DNA of 64,000 nucleotides, taken from Desulfovibrionaceae bacterium. GTDB lineage: Bacteria > Desulfobacterota > Desulfovibrionia > Desulfovibrionales > Desulfovibrionaceae. Below, one piece after another: positions 27,251 to 35,504 of this stretch. The stretch's first letter is position 1, and every line of letters starts with the position of its first letter. The stretch lies in contig JAHZEL010000004.1 in NCBI GenBank assembly GCA_019421865.1, positions 62,001 through 126,000 on the forward strand. Reading direction: 5' to 3'. Position numbers and translations under genes: made by a program. The notes under the pieces were generated by a model. It made no database searches, was not told the DNA's origin, and saw only the letters and a list, made by a program, of their open reading frames with translations.

Positions 27251-27892
27251 ATGATACGTGCCTTTACCATGCTCCGTCCTCTCGTTCTGGCGTCCGGCTC
27301 CCCGAGAAGACGTTCCTTTCTTGAAGGAGCGGGACTTTCCTTCGACGTGATTCCCGCCACCTGCCCCGAACCGCGCCCCGTTGAGGGCGAAGACCCGCGT
27401 CACTATGCGGGAAGATGCGCCGAATCCAAGGCCCGGTTCGTTCTGGAAAATCTGTCGAATCGAGGGGATCATCCCGCCGTGCTCTCGGCCGACACCATCG
27501 TCATTCTGCGCGACGAAAACGGCGCGTCCATTCTCGGCAAGCCGAAGGACAAGCGCGACGCCGTGGCCATGCTCTCCCGGCTCTCCGGCCGCACGCACGA
27601 GGTGGTCACCTCCTGCTGCCTTGCCATGAACGACCGTGTGGAACGCTTCGACGACATGACCGAAGTCACCTTTGCCGCGTGGCCGCAGTCCGTGCTGGAA
27701 GCCTATGCCGACAGCGGCGATCCGCTGGACAAGGCGGGAGCCTACGGCATTCAGGACGGCGGCGCCTTTCTGGTGAGCGGAATACACGGTTCCTGGTCCA
27801 CGGTGGTGGGCCTTCCCCTCAACATCGTGCTGGAACGCCTGCTGACGGCGGGCGTCATCGGCCTGAACACATCCATCCGGGAGTTTTCATGA
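27251..27892 (+). CDS. maf: Maf-family nucleotide pyrophosphatase
   Basis: Hydrolyses non-canonical or methylated nucleoside triphosphates (established for the family). The 213-aa protein has the N-terminal LVLASGSPRRRSFLEGAGL, the catalytic SADTIVIL and AYGIQDGGAFLVSGI near the end. Start ATG 27251 is used; an ATG at 27269 is also possible and would still leave the family core intact. The stop overlaps the start of thiM (ATGA), so the genes are translationally coupled. Confidence 0.92.
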   Translation: MIRAFTMLRPLVLASGSPRRRSFLEGAGLSFDVIPATCPEPRPVEGEDPRHYAGRCAESKARFVLENLSNRGDHPAVLSADTIVILRDENGASILGKPKDKRDAVAMLSRLSGRTHEVVTSCCLAMNDRVERFDDMTEVTFAAWPQSVLEAYADSGDPLDKAGAYGIQDGGAFLVSGIHGSWSTVVGLPLNIVLERLLTAGVIGLNTSIREFS

Positions 27893-28701
27893 AACAGCAG
27901 ATTCTGAACGCCGTTCACGCCGTGTACGAGCAGGTGCCGCTGGTGCACAGCATCACCAACTTCGTGGTCATGCAGGTTTCCGCCAACGCCCTGCTTGCCG
28001 CCCACGCCTCTCCCCTCATGGCCCATGCCGCCGAGGAAATGGACGATCTCACGAACATCGACTCCGCGCTGGTGCTCAACATCGGCACGCTCGACCCCCC
28101 CTGGCTCGAAAGCATGGAACTGGCCGGCACGCTCATGAAGAAAAAGGGCAAGCCCGTGGTGCTCGATCCCGTCGGAGCCGGCGCCTCCGGCCTGCGCACC
28201 CGCGCAAGCCTCCGCCTTCTGGACACGGTCCGCCCCGACATTCTGCGCGGCAACGCTTCGGAAATCATGGCGCTTGCCGCGGAAATCCGCTCCGCCGACA
28301 AGGTGACGACCAAGGGCGTGGACAGCAAAAACAGCAGCGACGAAGCCCTCGAATCCGCCCATGTGCTGGCCCGGCGCTTCGGCTGCACGGTCAGCGTCAG
28401 CGGCGAGAAGGATCTTATCACCGACGGCAGCACCGATCTTGTCGTCCGGGGCGGCTCGTCGCTCATGCCGCTCGTCACGGGCATGGGCTGCTCCGCCTCC
28501 GCCGTGACCGGCGCCTATGCCGCCGTCTGCGAAAACCGTCTTACGGCTGCCGCCGCAGCCATGGCCGTCATGGCCTCGGCCGGTGAAAAGGCCGGAGCCG
28601 CCGCCAAGGGGCCCGGCAGTTTTCTCCCCGCTTTTCTGGATGAACTCTACCTGCTCGATCCGGAAGACGCGGCTTCCCGCGTCAGCGTGCTTGAGCGCTG
28701 A
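27889..28701 (+). CDS. thiM: Hydroxyethylthiazole kinase
   Basis: Phosphorylates hydroxyethylthiazole in thiamine salvage. The 270-aa protein begins MKQQILNAVHAVYEQVPLVH and has SITNFVVMQVSANALLA, KPVVLDPVGAGASGLRT and VTGMGCSASAVTGAYAA, matching ThiM. The start overlaps the maf stop. It is followed by thiE; thiD is not in the cluster. No TPP riboswitch was found upstream of maf. Confidence 0.95.
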   Translation: MKQQILNAVHAVYEQVPLVHSITNFVVMQVSANALLAAHASPLMAHAAEEMDDLTNIDSALVLNIGTLDPPWLESMELAGTLMKKKGKPVVLDPVGAGASGLRTRASLRLLDTVRPDILRGNASEIMALAAEIRSADKVTTKGVDSKNSSDEALESAHVLARRFGCTVSVSGEKDLITDGSTDLVVRGGSSLMPLVTGMGCSASAVTGAYAAVCENRLTAAAAAMAVMASAGEKAGAAAKGPGSFLPAFLDELYLLDPEDAASRVSVLER

Positions 28702-28730
28702 TCCTTCCCCGGCAACGCAGGAAACGAACC

Positions 28731-29381
28731 ATGACGAACTGGAGAAAGCATACCGACTACCGCGTCTATCTGGTCACGGACCGGGATCTGTGCCTCGGCC
28801 ACCCGCTGGAGGACGTGGTGCTCGCCGCCGTGCGCGGGGGAGCCGGAGTCGTGCAGCTTCGGGAAAAGCACGCCTCGTCCCGGGATTTTCTTGAACTGGC
28901 AAGAGCGCTCGTTTCGCGCATACAGCCGCTCGGCATACCGCTCATCATCAACGATCGGGTTGACATCGCGCTCGCTTCGGGCGCGGCAGGCGTGCACGTG
29001 GGGCAAAGCGACATGCCTCCGCAGGACGCGCGCCTTCTCATGGGGCCCGACGCCATCGTGGGGCTTTCCGTGGAAACGAAGGAAGAGCTTGCCGCCGCGG
29101 CAAATTACGACATCGACTATGTCGGCGTAAGCCCCGTCTTCTCTACTCCCACCAAAACGGACACCTCTGCTCCGTGGGGACTGGAAGGACTGCGCTGGGC
29201 AAGAGAACACTCTTCTCTCACGCTGGTGGCCATAGGCGGCATACACAAAGACAATGCCGAAGCCGTGATCGAAGCGGGAGCGCACAGTCTTGCCGTGGTT
29301 TCGGAGCTGTGTTCCGCCCCGGACCCGGAACTGGCCGCCAGAAATCTCCTCGCCGCCTTTGAACGGACAGGCTGTCTCTGA
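28731..29381 (+). CDS. thiE: Thiamine-phosphate synthase
   Basis: Condenses hydroxymethylpyrimidine diphosphate with thiazole phosphate. The 216-aa protein has GGAGVVQLREKHASSRDFLE, INDRVDIALASGAAGVHVGQ and VGVSPVFSTPTK, all ThiE signatures, and the phosphate-binding VAIGGIHKDNAEAV. It lies 29 bases after thiM and ends at a strong terminator. Together the two genes provide thiamine-phosphate from salvaged thiazole. Confidence 0.95.
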   Translation: MTNWRKHTDYRVYLVTDRDLCLGHPLEDVVLAAVRGGAGVVQLREKHASSRDFLELARALVSRIQPLGIPLIINDRVDIALASGAAGVHVGQSDMPPQDARLLMGPDAIVGLSVETKEELAAAANYDIDYVGVSPVFSTPTKTDTSAPWGLEGLRWAREHSSLTLVAIGGIHKDNAEAVIEAGAHSLAVVSELCSAPDPELAARNLLAAFERTGCL

Positions 29382-29401
29382 CTCTGAGCTTCAGAAAAAG
29401 G

Positions 29402-29442
29402 ATAAAAAAACATACGGGGCCGAAACCCCGTATGTTTTTTTA
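29402..29442. terminator. Bidirectional terminator between thiE and the MATE gene
   Basis: A perfect stem of about 18 bp (ATAAAAAAACATACGGGG on the left) with A- and T-rich flanks on both sides; it can end both converging transcripts. Confidence 0.92.
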
Positions 29443-29461
29443 TTTCTATCGGAAGAGAGCC

Positions 29462-30868
29462 TTAGAACTTCTTGGGTTCAAAGAACTTCGGAGAAGGCTT
29501 GCATTCCGGATCCCCCTGAACGCACGTGTTGTCCTCGGCCTTGATGGCAAGACGCAGGAAAAGCGCCGCCACGACAAAGCCCAGGAAGTCGGATATCGGA
29601 ATGCTCAACCATACGCCCTGAAGTCCGAAGAAGTACGGCATGATGCAAAGCGCGGGCACAAGGCAGATCATCTGACGGCACAGGGAAATGATACTGGCGA
29701 TCTTGGCCTGACCGATGGACTGGAAATAGGTGCCGATGATGATCTGAGAACCGACAAAGATGAACAGACCGCCGGTAATGCGAAGAGCGTTGACGGACAC
29801 TTCGACGAGAGGCTCGTGATCCGTAAAGATGCGCACCAACAATTCAGGGAAGAACCAGGCGCCCATCATGCCCGCAAAGGTGATGCAGGTGGCGCTCATG
29901 ATGCCGTACTTCAGCGCCAGACGCACACGGTCGGGGCGCTTTGCACCAAAGTTGAAGCCGATGATGGGCTGCATGCCCTGACCAAGGCCGATGACGCTCA
30001 TGGCAAAGAGCATGAGCAGACGGTTGGTGATGCCGAAGGCGCCGATGGCGAGATCGCCGCCGTGTTCCTGCAACGCGCGGTTGATGATGACAACCACGAC
30101 ACATCCGCAGAAGTTGATAAGGAAAGGCGCCATGCCGATGGCCACGATCTTGCGGATGGCCTCCATCTTCAGCTTCCAGATATCCTTCTGGAAATGGATG
30201 AGAGTACTTTTGCGCGAGAAATGCGCGACAAGCCAGATAATGGACATGAGCTGACCGGCGAGCTGAGCGAGAGCCGCACCGTACATGCCCCAGCCCCACC
30301 AGAAAATGAAGATGGGCGAGAAGATAATGATGCCGACAGAGGAAAGCAGAGCCGTCATCATGGCCGTTTTGGGATAGCCCGTGGCTCGAGCCAGATAGTT
30401 GAAGCCGAGCATGAGGAAGCCCAGAGGAGAGAGCGTGACGAGGGGCAGCATGAACTCGTGGGCAAGGTGCAGCGTTTCGCCGCTGGCTCCGAAGAATTCG
30501 AGCAGCGGATCAAGATAGAACCAGAAGATGAGGCCGAACAGCAGACCGAACAGGATTTCCAGAATCACGGAATGCCCCAGCATGCTGCGGGCCTTTTCCA
30601 TGTCCTTGCGGCCAAGTTCTATGGAACAGAGTGCGGCGCAGCCTACGGCCACGAGCTGACAGAAGGCCATCAGCAGGTTGACGAGGGGGAACGTGACGGC
30701 CATGGCGGCCAGAGCCATGGGCCCCACGCCGTGACCGATGAATATGCTGGAAATGATCTGGTTGAGGGCAACGACGATCATACCCAGAATGGCAGGTATG
30801 GAGTATTCCAGAAGAAGCAGGCCTACGTTCTTCGTGCCCATTTCGTTCGCTTTCTGATTCTGACTCAT
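29462..30868 (-). CDS. MATE-family efflux transporter
   Basis: Inner-membrane drug/organic-cation antiporter of 468 aa with about 12 hydrophobic segments in two MatE repeats. The first begins LLEYSIPAILGMIVVALNQI and the second AFGITNRLLMLFAMSVIGLG; GIGxGMQP-like GQGMQPIIGFNFGAK is typical of the MepA/NorM side of the family. GGGGGATCC precedes the start. A TetR-family gene lies 300 bases upstream on the same strand and is the likely regulator. Confidence 0.92.
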   Translation of the reverse strand: MSQNQKANEMGTKNVGLLLLEYSIPAILGMIVVALNQIISSIFIGHGVGPMALAAMAVTFPLVNLLMAFCQLVAVGCAALCSIELGRKDMEKARSMLGHSVILEILFGLLFGLIFWFYLDPLLEFFGASGETLHLAHEFMLPLVTLSPLGFLMLGFNYLARATGYPKTAMMTALLSSVGIIIFSPIFIFWWGWGMYGAALAQLAGQLMSIIWLVAHFSRKSTLIHFQKDIWKLKMEAIRKIVAIGMAPFLINFCGCVVVVIINRALQEHGGDLAIGAFGITNRLLMLFAMSVIGLGQGMQPIIGFNFGAKRPDRVRLALKYGIMSATCITFAGMMGAWFFPELLVRIFTDHEPLVEVSVNALRITGGLFIFVGSQIIIGTYFQSIGQAKIASIISLCRQMICLVPALCIMPYFFGLQGVWLSIPISDFLGFVVAALFLRLAIKAEDNTCVQGDPECKPSPKFFEPKKF

Positions 30869-31039
30869 GGATCCCCCGAGATTCTGAAACGGCTCCTGTC
30901 AAAGCGGAAAACCGGCGGAAAAAGCAGCGCAGCAAACATTTCCGCATGAGAAATACGGAAACGTTCCGGCAAGGCCAGTGCCTTCCGCCCGACATAGTCG
31001 TATTATTCAGAAATGATGACGAATGTTGAAGTGCAGACG

Positions 31040-31074
31040 CGATCCGATTCATCCGACGACGCTCGATCGGATCG
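31040..31074. promoter_or_regulatory. Inverted repeat upstream of the MATE gene
   Basis: CGATCCGAT (31040-31048) is repeated inverted as ATCGGATCG (31066-31074), 9-bp arms 17 bases apart, between the TetR stop and the MATE start. It may be an operator or the terminator hairpin of the TetR gene; there is no T-tract, which favours an operator. Confidence 0.4.
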
Positions 31075-31166
31075 GTGCAGGGGGGTATATTCACAAAGTC
31101 AGGCCGGAAAGGCAAGCCTCTTCTTGGCCACTTCGGTCATAAAGTTTCGTCGTTGCGCATGCTTTT

Positions 31167-31961
31167 TCAGGCAGGTTCCTGATCTGCCTGCTCTTTTTCA
31201 GCCTCTACTTTTTCGGAATGCTCGTTTTCGGCGGCTTCCGCTTTTTTCTTCAGAGACGGCAGACCGCTCTTTCGGGGACCTTCATTAAGGAAGGGCATGG
31301 GGGAATCCCAGTCCAGCAGCGCAACGCCGATAAGGTAGGATACCCAGGCCGCATATTCCTCGGCGGACCAGTTGAGCACTTTGGTCAGCCTGCGGTGAAT
31401 GCCGGGAGTGCTGATGCTCCAGTACAGTTCCGCGGCGCGCTCCTCGGACAGACCGGGGCGCAGCATGCCGTCTTCGGCCATCTTGTGCACGGACTTGCGG
31501 CATTTTTCCAGCAGCATCATGCTCTGGTCGTATTCCTGCTCGGCAAACTCGGGAGAAAGAACGCTCATGCCGCGGACGATATCGAAAACGGGCATGGCAT
31601 CTTCCATGAGCACGGACATGAAGTGACCGATCTCCTTGACCCTTTCCTTACCGGTCATGATCTGGGGAATGGAGTCGCGGAGCTTGTCGTACTTTTTGGC
31701 TTCCACCGTGCTTTCAAGAATGGCCGCAAGCACTCCCTTCTTGGAGCCGCACACGGCGTATACGGTCTGCGGAGCCACTCCCGCCTCACGGGCTATGGAC
31801 TCCAGCGTCATGTCGGCGTAGCCCTTTTCCTTCATGAGCTGCATGGCAGCCGTCACAATGCGGGACTTCGTCACAGACGCCTGTTCCTTTCTGCGCGGCG
31901 AATGGTAGGCTCGTCTTTTTTTGGCAGGTTCTTCAGGATTTTCGGCGGCTTTTCTTGCCAT
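31167..31961 (-). CDS. TetR-family transcriptional regulator
   Basis: Regulator of 264 aa. The helix-turn-helix is at residues about 30-78 (SRIVTAAMQLMKEKGYADMT, then SIAREAGVAPQTVYAVCGSK). It carries a basic 30-residue N-terminal extension (KKRRAYHSPRRK) and a charged Lys/Glu-rich C-terminal tail of about 40 residues, longer than usual for the family. ATG 31961 has GAGGAA at good spacing. The MATE exporter downstream is the probable target; a divergent promoter for the lipoamide dehydrogenase operon lies 350 bases away. Confidence 0.88.
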   Translation of the reverse strand: MARKAAENPEEPAKKRRAYHSPRRKEQASVTKSRIVTAAMQLMKEKGYADMTLESIAREAGVAPQTVYAVCGSKKGVLAAILESTVEAKKYDKLRDSIPQIMTGKERVKEIGHFMSVLMEDAMPVFDIVRGMSVLSPEFAEQEYDQSMMLLEKCRKSVHKMAEDGMLRPGLSEERAAELYWSISTPGIHRRLTKVLNWSAEEYAAWVSYLIGVALLDWDSPMPFLNEGPRKSGLPSLKKKAEAAENEHSEKVEAEKEQADQEPA

Positions 31962-32519
31962 GATAAGATTCCTCAATATTGAATAGAATTTAATAAGATG
32001 ACATCAGACTATCCCAACAACTCTCGATAGGCAATGCCAAAATTACCCCTTTCGCAGACGAAATTCTCTCTTCCACAGTCGCCTTGCGAAAAACAGCCCC
32101 CCCGCGCCATTGTCGGTCGTCTTCTCCAGCCCCCGCAGTAAAGCCGTTCTTCAAGGAAAAATTTTCTCCTTTCTCCCGGCATGCAGGCTGCCGCATGGCC
32201 GTGTCAGAGTTATCCCTCTTTTTCAGCCGGTTCAAACGCTCTTTCCCGAAAAAGAGCGCAAAAACGTCCTCCCCGTTCGTTCCCTGAGCGAGCCATGATT
32301 TCGCCGACGAAATCTTGACACGACAGCATCATTTCACTAGAATGAACATCTATTGAATATTTCCTTTTGAAAAAAACAAAACGGCGACGGCCGGGTTCGT
32401 TGCCTCAGTTCCGGTTTTCTGATGAAATATCGCGCGGACTGCCTGCTTTCTTGCCGGACAGGTTCCGGCCGGGCTCCCAGAATGCGCATAATGTCTAACC
32501 GTTGTCATGGAGTTCCGAC
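31962..32519. other. Divergent intergenic region
   Basis: About 560 bases between the TetR gene and the glutaredoxin-like gene. It holds the strong plus promoter at 32315-32343 and a 170-base leader. A small hairpin (GCTCTTT/AAAGAGC, around 32241-32260) is present. The leader does not show the conserved parts of the glycine riboswitch. Confidence 0.6.
32315..32343 (+). promoter_or_regulatory. Strong sigma-70 promoter of the Grx-like/lpd/gcvH operon
   Basis: Perfect TTGACA (32315-32320), 17-base spacer, TAGAAT (32338-32343). It lies about 175 bases before the first gene. Confidence 0.75.
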
Positions 32520-33350
32520 ATGGCCATCACTCTTTACAAGGCTCCCAACTGCATCCGCTGCCGCATCACTCACGAATTCATGGATGCCCGGGGCATCACC
32601 TACGGCAGCTACGACCTGGAAGCGGACAAGGACATCGTGAACGGCTTTTATCGCGCAAACCGCAAATTCCTGCACCGCAACGAAACCGGCGTGGAATTCC
32701 CCATGTTCCATGACGACGACGGCGACGTGGTGCTTCAGGGCACGGGCGTGATCATCGCCTATCTTCTGTCGGGCAAGGCGCTCGGCGATGCGGGCGCGGT
32801 TTCCGAAAGCAAGATGCTGCACGGCTGGATCTCCGGTCTGAACGTCTCCAAGGTGCCCGCCGGCGAAGAAGATCATTTCGTCGAGCTCGTCACGGCGCTG
32901 GCCAAGGGCGGTCTTCAGGTCGTCATCGACAGCGACGGCCGCAATCCCGATCTGCTGGAACGTCTCATCAATACCGGCTGCCTGACCCGCGTTCGTCTCA
33001 ACATTCCCGGACCTGCCTCCGTCTATCCTGCGGCAACCGGCGGGGAAGCTCCCTCCGCTGCCGACCTCGGCAAGAGCATTGCTCTCGTCCGCGCCTTCAA
33101 GGACAACGTCATCCGTCTGTACCTCGAACCCATTCCCCAGGCCGACGGCACCCTTGCCTGGCTCTCTCCCGCCGATGCCGCGCTTGCCGGCAAGATGGTG
33201 GCCGAAGCCTGCGGCGACATGATGCTGCCCTTCGGCATTCAGGCGACCGCCGAACAGATCAAGGGTGTCGAACCTCTTGCCAATCTGCTGCCGTACCGCT
33301 CCAAGGTTCGCGCAGCTCTCCCCAAGACCGACATCATCAAGGGTGAATGA
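32520..33350 (+). CDS. Glutaredoxin-like protein with a radical-SAM-barrel-like C-terminal part
   Basis: Protein of 276 aa, not a named family to me. Residues 1-85 read as a glutaredoxin/ArsC-like fold: ITLYKAPNCIRCRITHEFMD has a CxxC at 11-14 and VEFPMFHDDDGDVVLQGTG resembles the cis-Pro and GSH-binding part. Residues about 130-245 resemble the later strands of radical-SAM activases such as NrdG/PflA types (VVIDSDGRNPDLLERLINTG, then NIPGPASVYPAATGGEAP and SIALVRAF), but the CxxxCxxC cluster motif of radical-SAM enzymes is absent. ATG 32520 has GGAG seven bases upstream. It heads an operon with lipoamide dehydrogenase and GcvH, suggesting a thiol/disulfide or lipoyl-linked role (inference). 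Confidence 0.65.
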   Translation: MAITLYKAPNCIRCRITHEFMDARGITYGSYDLEADKDIVNGFYRANRKFLHRNETGVEFPMFHDDDGDVVLQGTGVIIAYLLSGKALGDAGAVSESKMLHGWISGLNVSKVPAGEEDHFVELVTALAKGGLQVVIDSDGRNPDLLERLINTGCLTRVRLNIPGPASVYPAATGGEAPSAADLGKSIALVRAFKDNVIRLYLEPIPQADGTLAWLSPADAALAGKMVAEACGDMMLPFGIQATAEQIKGVEPLANLLPYRSKVRAALPKTDIIKGE

Positions 33351-33467
33351 TCCGTCGCTCCGGAAGTCTTTTCCGGAGCGCATTCTCGTCCGTGCACGAC
33401 AACGGACATGCGCATACGCTCTGCGGCGCATGCGTCGCAACCTCCTCATTTGCAAGGCAGGATAGCA

Positions 33468-34892
33468 ATGGCTCTCAGAATTACTGTCATCGGAGCAGGC
33501 CCCGGCGGTTACACCGCCGCCTTTGACGCTGCAAAGCGCGGCGCGGAAGTCACCCTTGTGGAATCCCGGTGGCTGGGCGGCACGTGTCTGAACTGCGGAT
33601 GCATTCCCACAAAAACCCTGAAATCCTCTGCCGAAGCGCTGGAAACCATACGGCGCGCCGCGGAATTCGGCATTGCCGGCGCTGGCGCTCCCGCCGTGGA
33701 CATGCCTGCCGTCATCGCCAGAAAGCGCAAGGTCACCGAAACGCTGCAGGGCGGCCTTGAAAAGACCTGCGCCAAGCTCAAGGTCAGGCTCGTCATGGGT
33801 CGCGGTCAGGTCGTCAATGCCGGTCTCGTGAAGGTTACGCTGGCCGACGGCACCGTGCAGGACATCGAAGGCGACAGAGTCATCATCGCCACCGGCTCCA
33901 ACGTGCTCAACCTGCCCTCCCTGCCCGTGGACGGCACCCACATTCTCTCCAGCGATGAAGCGCTGGAACTCGATCATGTACCTGCCCGCCTCGTCATCGT
34001 GGGTGGCGGCGTGGTCGGCACGGAACTGGCCTTCATCTTCCGCGCCTTCGGCAGCGAAGTCACCATCGTGGAAGGTCAGAACCGCCTGCTTCCCGTGCCT
34101 TCCGTGGATGAGGAAATGAGCAAGCTCCTTCTGCGTGAAGCAAAGAAGAAGGGCATCAAGGTCGAACTCGCCCGCACCGTGATTTCCACGCGCGTGGAGG
34201 ACGGCAAGGTCTTTGCCGAACTCGGCCCCTCGCCTTTCCTGGCCCCCGAGCTCGTGCCCGCCTCCGCCAAAAAGCCCGCCACGCTGGAAGCCGACTGCCT
34301 GTTCATGACCATCGGCCGCGTGGCCAACAGCGACGGACTCGGCCTTGCCGAAGCCGGCATCGTCACGGACAAGCGCGGCTACATCACGGTCAACGACCAT
34401 CTTGAAACCTCCGTGCCCGGCGTGTACGCCATCGGCGACATTCTCGGTCCGGCCCGCATCATGCTGGCCCACATGGCCTCTGCGGAAGCGCATGTGGCCG
34501 TGGCCAACATTTTCGGCGCCGAGGAAACGCCCGACTACAACGTGGTGCCCTCGGGCATCTTCAGCTCTCCCGAAATCGGCGACGTGGGACTTACCGAAGC
34601 GCAGGCCAAAGCGCAGGGCTTCGACGTGGTCACTTCGGAGTTCCAGTTCCGCGAACTCGGCAAGGCGCAGGCCATGGGCGAGCTGCCCGGCGTATTCAAG
34701 CTTGTGGCGGACAAAGCCAGCGGCAAGCTTCTCGGCGCTCACTTTGCCGGCGCTCACGCCACCGACCTCATCGCCGAATGCGCTCTCGCCCTGCACATGG
34801 GCGCAGGCGTCTCCGACATCGCCCGCACCATCCATGCTCACCCCACACTGGCCGAGGGTGTCATGGAAGCAGCCGCAAACATTGCGGAATAG
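33468..34892 (+). CDS. lpdA: Dihydrolipoamide dehydrogenase
   Basis: FAD disulfide oxidoreductase of 474 aa that re-oxidises dihydrolipoyl groups with NAD. Seen: the FAD motif ITVIGAGPGGYTAAFDAA, the redox cysteines in GGTCLNCGCIPTK (Cys40 and Cys45), the NAD motif LVIVGGGVVGTELAFIFR, and the catalytic His in the C-terminal HAHPTLAEGVMEA. An extra cysteine (Cys43) lies between the redox pair, where most enzymes have Val. AGGAT precedes the start. It is followed by gcvH, its likely substrate protein. Confidence 0.95.
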   Translation: MALRITVIGAGPGGYTAAFDAAKRGAEVTLVESRWLGGTCLNCGCIPTKTLKSSAEALETIRRAAEFGIAGAGAPAVDMPAVIARKRKVTETLQGGLEKTCAKLKVRLVMGRGQVVNAGLVKVTLADGTVQDIEGDRVIIATGSNVLNLPSLPVDGTHILSSDEALELDHVPARLVIVGGGVVGTELAFIFRAFGSEVTIVEGQNRLLPVPSVDEEMSKLLLREAKKKGIKVELARTVISTRVEDGKVFAELGPSPFLAPELVPASAKKPATLEADCLFMTIGRVANSDGLGLAEAGIVTDKRGYITVNDHLETSVPGVYAIGDILGPARIMLAHMASAEAHVAVANIFGAEETPDYNVVPSGIFSSPEIGDVGLTEAQAKAQGFDVVTSEFQFRELGKAQAMGELPGVFKLVADKASGKLLGAHFAGAHATDLIAECALALHMGAGVSDIARTIHAHPTLAEGVMEAAANIAE

Positions 34893-35016
34893 CGGCAGAG
34901 CCCGGGCGCATGCCGCCCGGGACACGGTCGCATGCCATCGACCGTCCTACCATAAACCATCGCGGCCCGGCCGCTTTCCATTCCCGGGCGCAAGCCCTCA
35001 ATAAAGGAGCATTCCC

Positions 35017-35412
35017 ATGAGCAAGACCGTTGCCGAACTCAATCTTCCCTCCGATCTCAAGTACACCGACGAACACATCTGGGTCCGCAAGGATGGTGAT
35101 GAAGTCGTCCTCGGCGTGAGCGACTACGCCCAGGATCAGCTCGGCGAAGTGGTGTATGTCGATCTTCCTTCCGAAGGCGACAGCTTCGGCGCTGGCGACG
35201 AATTCGGCGAAGTGGAATCCATCAAGTCCGTGAACAAGCTGTTCATGCCCGTAGCCGGTGAAGTGACCGCCGTGAACGGCGATCTCGACGGAACCCCCAC
35301 CCTGCTCAACGCCTCCTGCTACGAAAACGGCTGGCTCATCCGCGTGAAGCCTGAAGACATGGCCGCCGTGGACGCCCTGCTCTCCGCCGACGCCTACAAG
35401 GCCACGCTGTAA
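35017..35412 (+). CDS. gcvH: Glycine cleavage system H protein (lipoyl carrier)
   Basis: Lipoyl-carrying protein of 131 aa. DLKYTDEHIWVRKDGDEVVL is the family N-terminus and the lipoylated Lys (Lys70) lies in EVESIKSVNKLFMPVAGE. AAGGAG precedes the start. In the glycine cleavage or reductive glycine pathway it shuttles between the P, T and L proteins; here only the L protein (lpdA) is beside it. A role with another lipoate-dependent pathway is possible. Confidence 0.95.
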   Translation: MSKTVAELNLPSDLKYTDEHIWVRKDGDEVVLGVSDYAQDQLGEVVYVDLPSEGDSFGAGDEFGEVESIKSVNKLFMPVAGEVTAVNGDLDGTPTLLNASCYENGWLIRVKPEDMAAVDALLSADAYKATL

Positions 35413-35430
35413 TCTTCTGCAAAAGTCCAT

Positions 35431-35465
35431 GAAAAAGGCCGGGGATTGAAGCCCCGGCCTTTTTC
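35431..35465. terminator. Terminator after gcvH, shared with the TolC-family gene
   Basis: A perfect 14-bp stem (35431-35444 with 35452-35465) with A- and T-rich outer ends, suited to both converging transcripts. Confidence 0.92.
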
Positions 35466-35504
35466 ATATCGTCATCAAAGCATCGGCGGAAAAACACCGC
35501 CCTT

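Noticed and set aside
32351..32519. Possible glycine riboswitch in the leader of the lpdA-gcvH operon
   Set aside because: The leader is long enough and the genes fit, but the conserved glycine aptamer core was not found.
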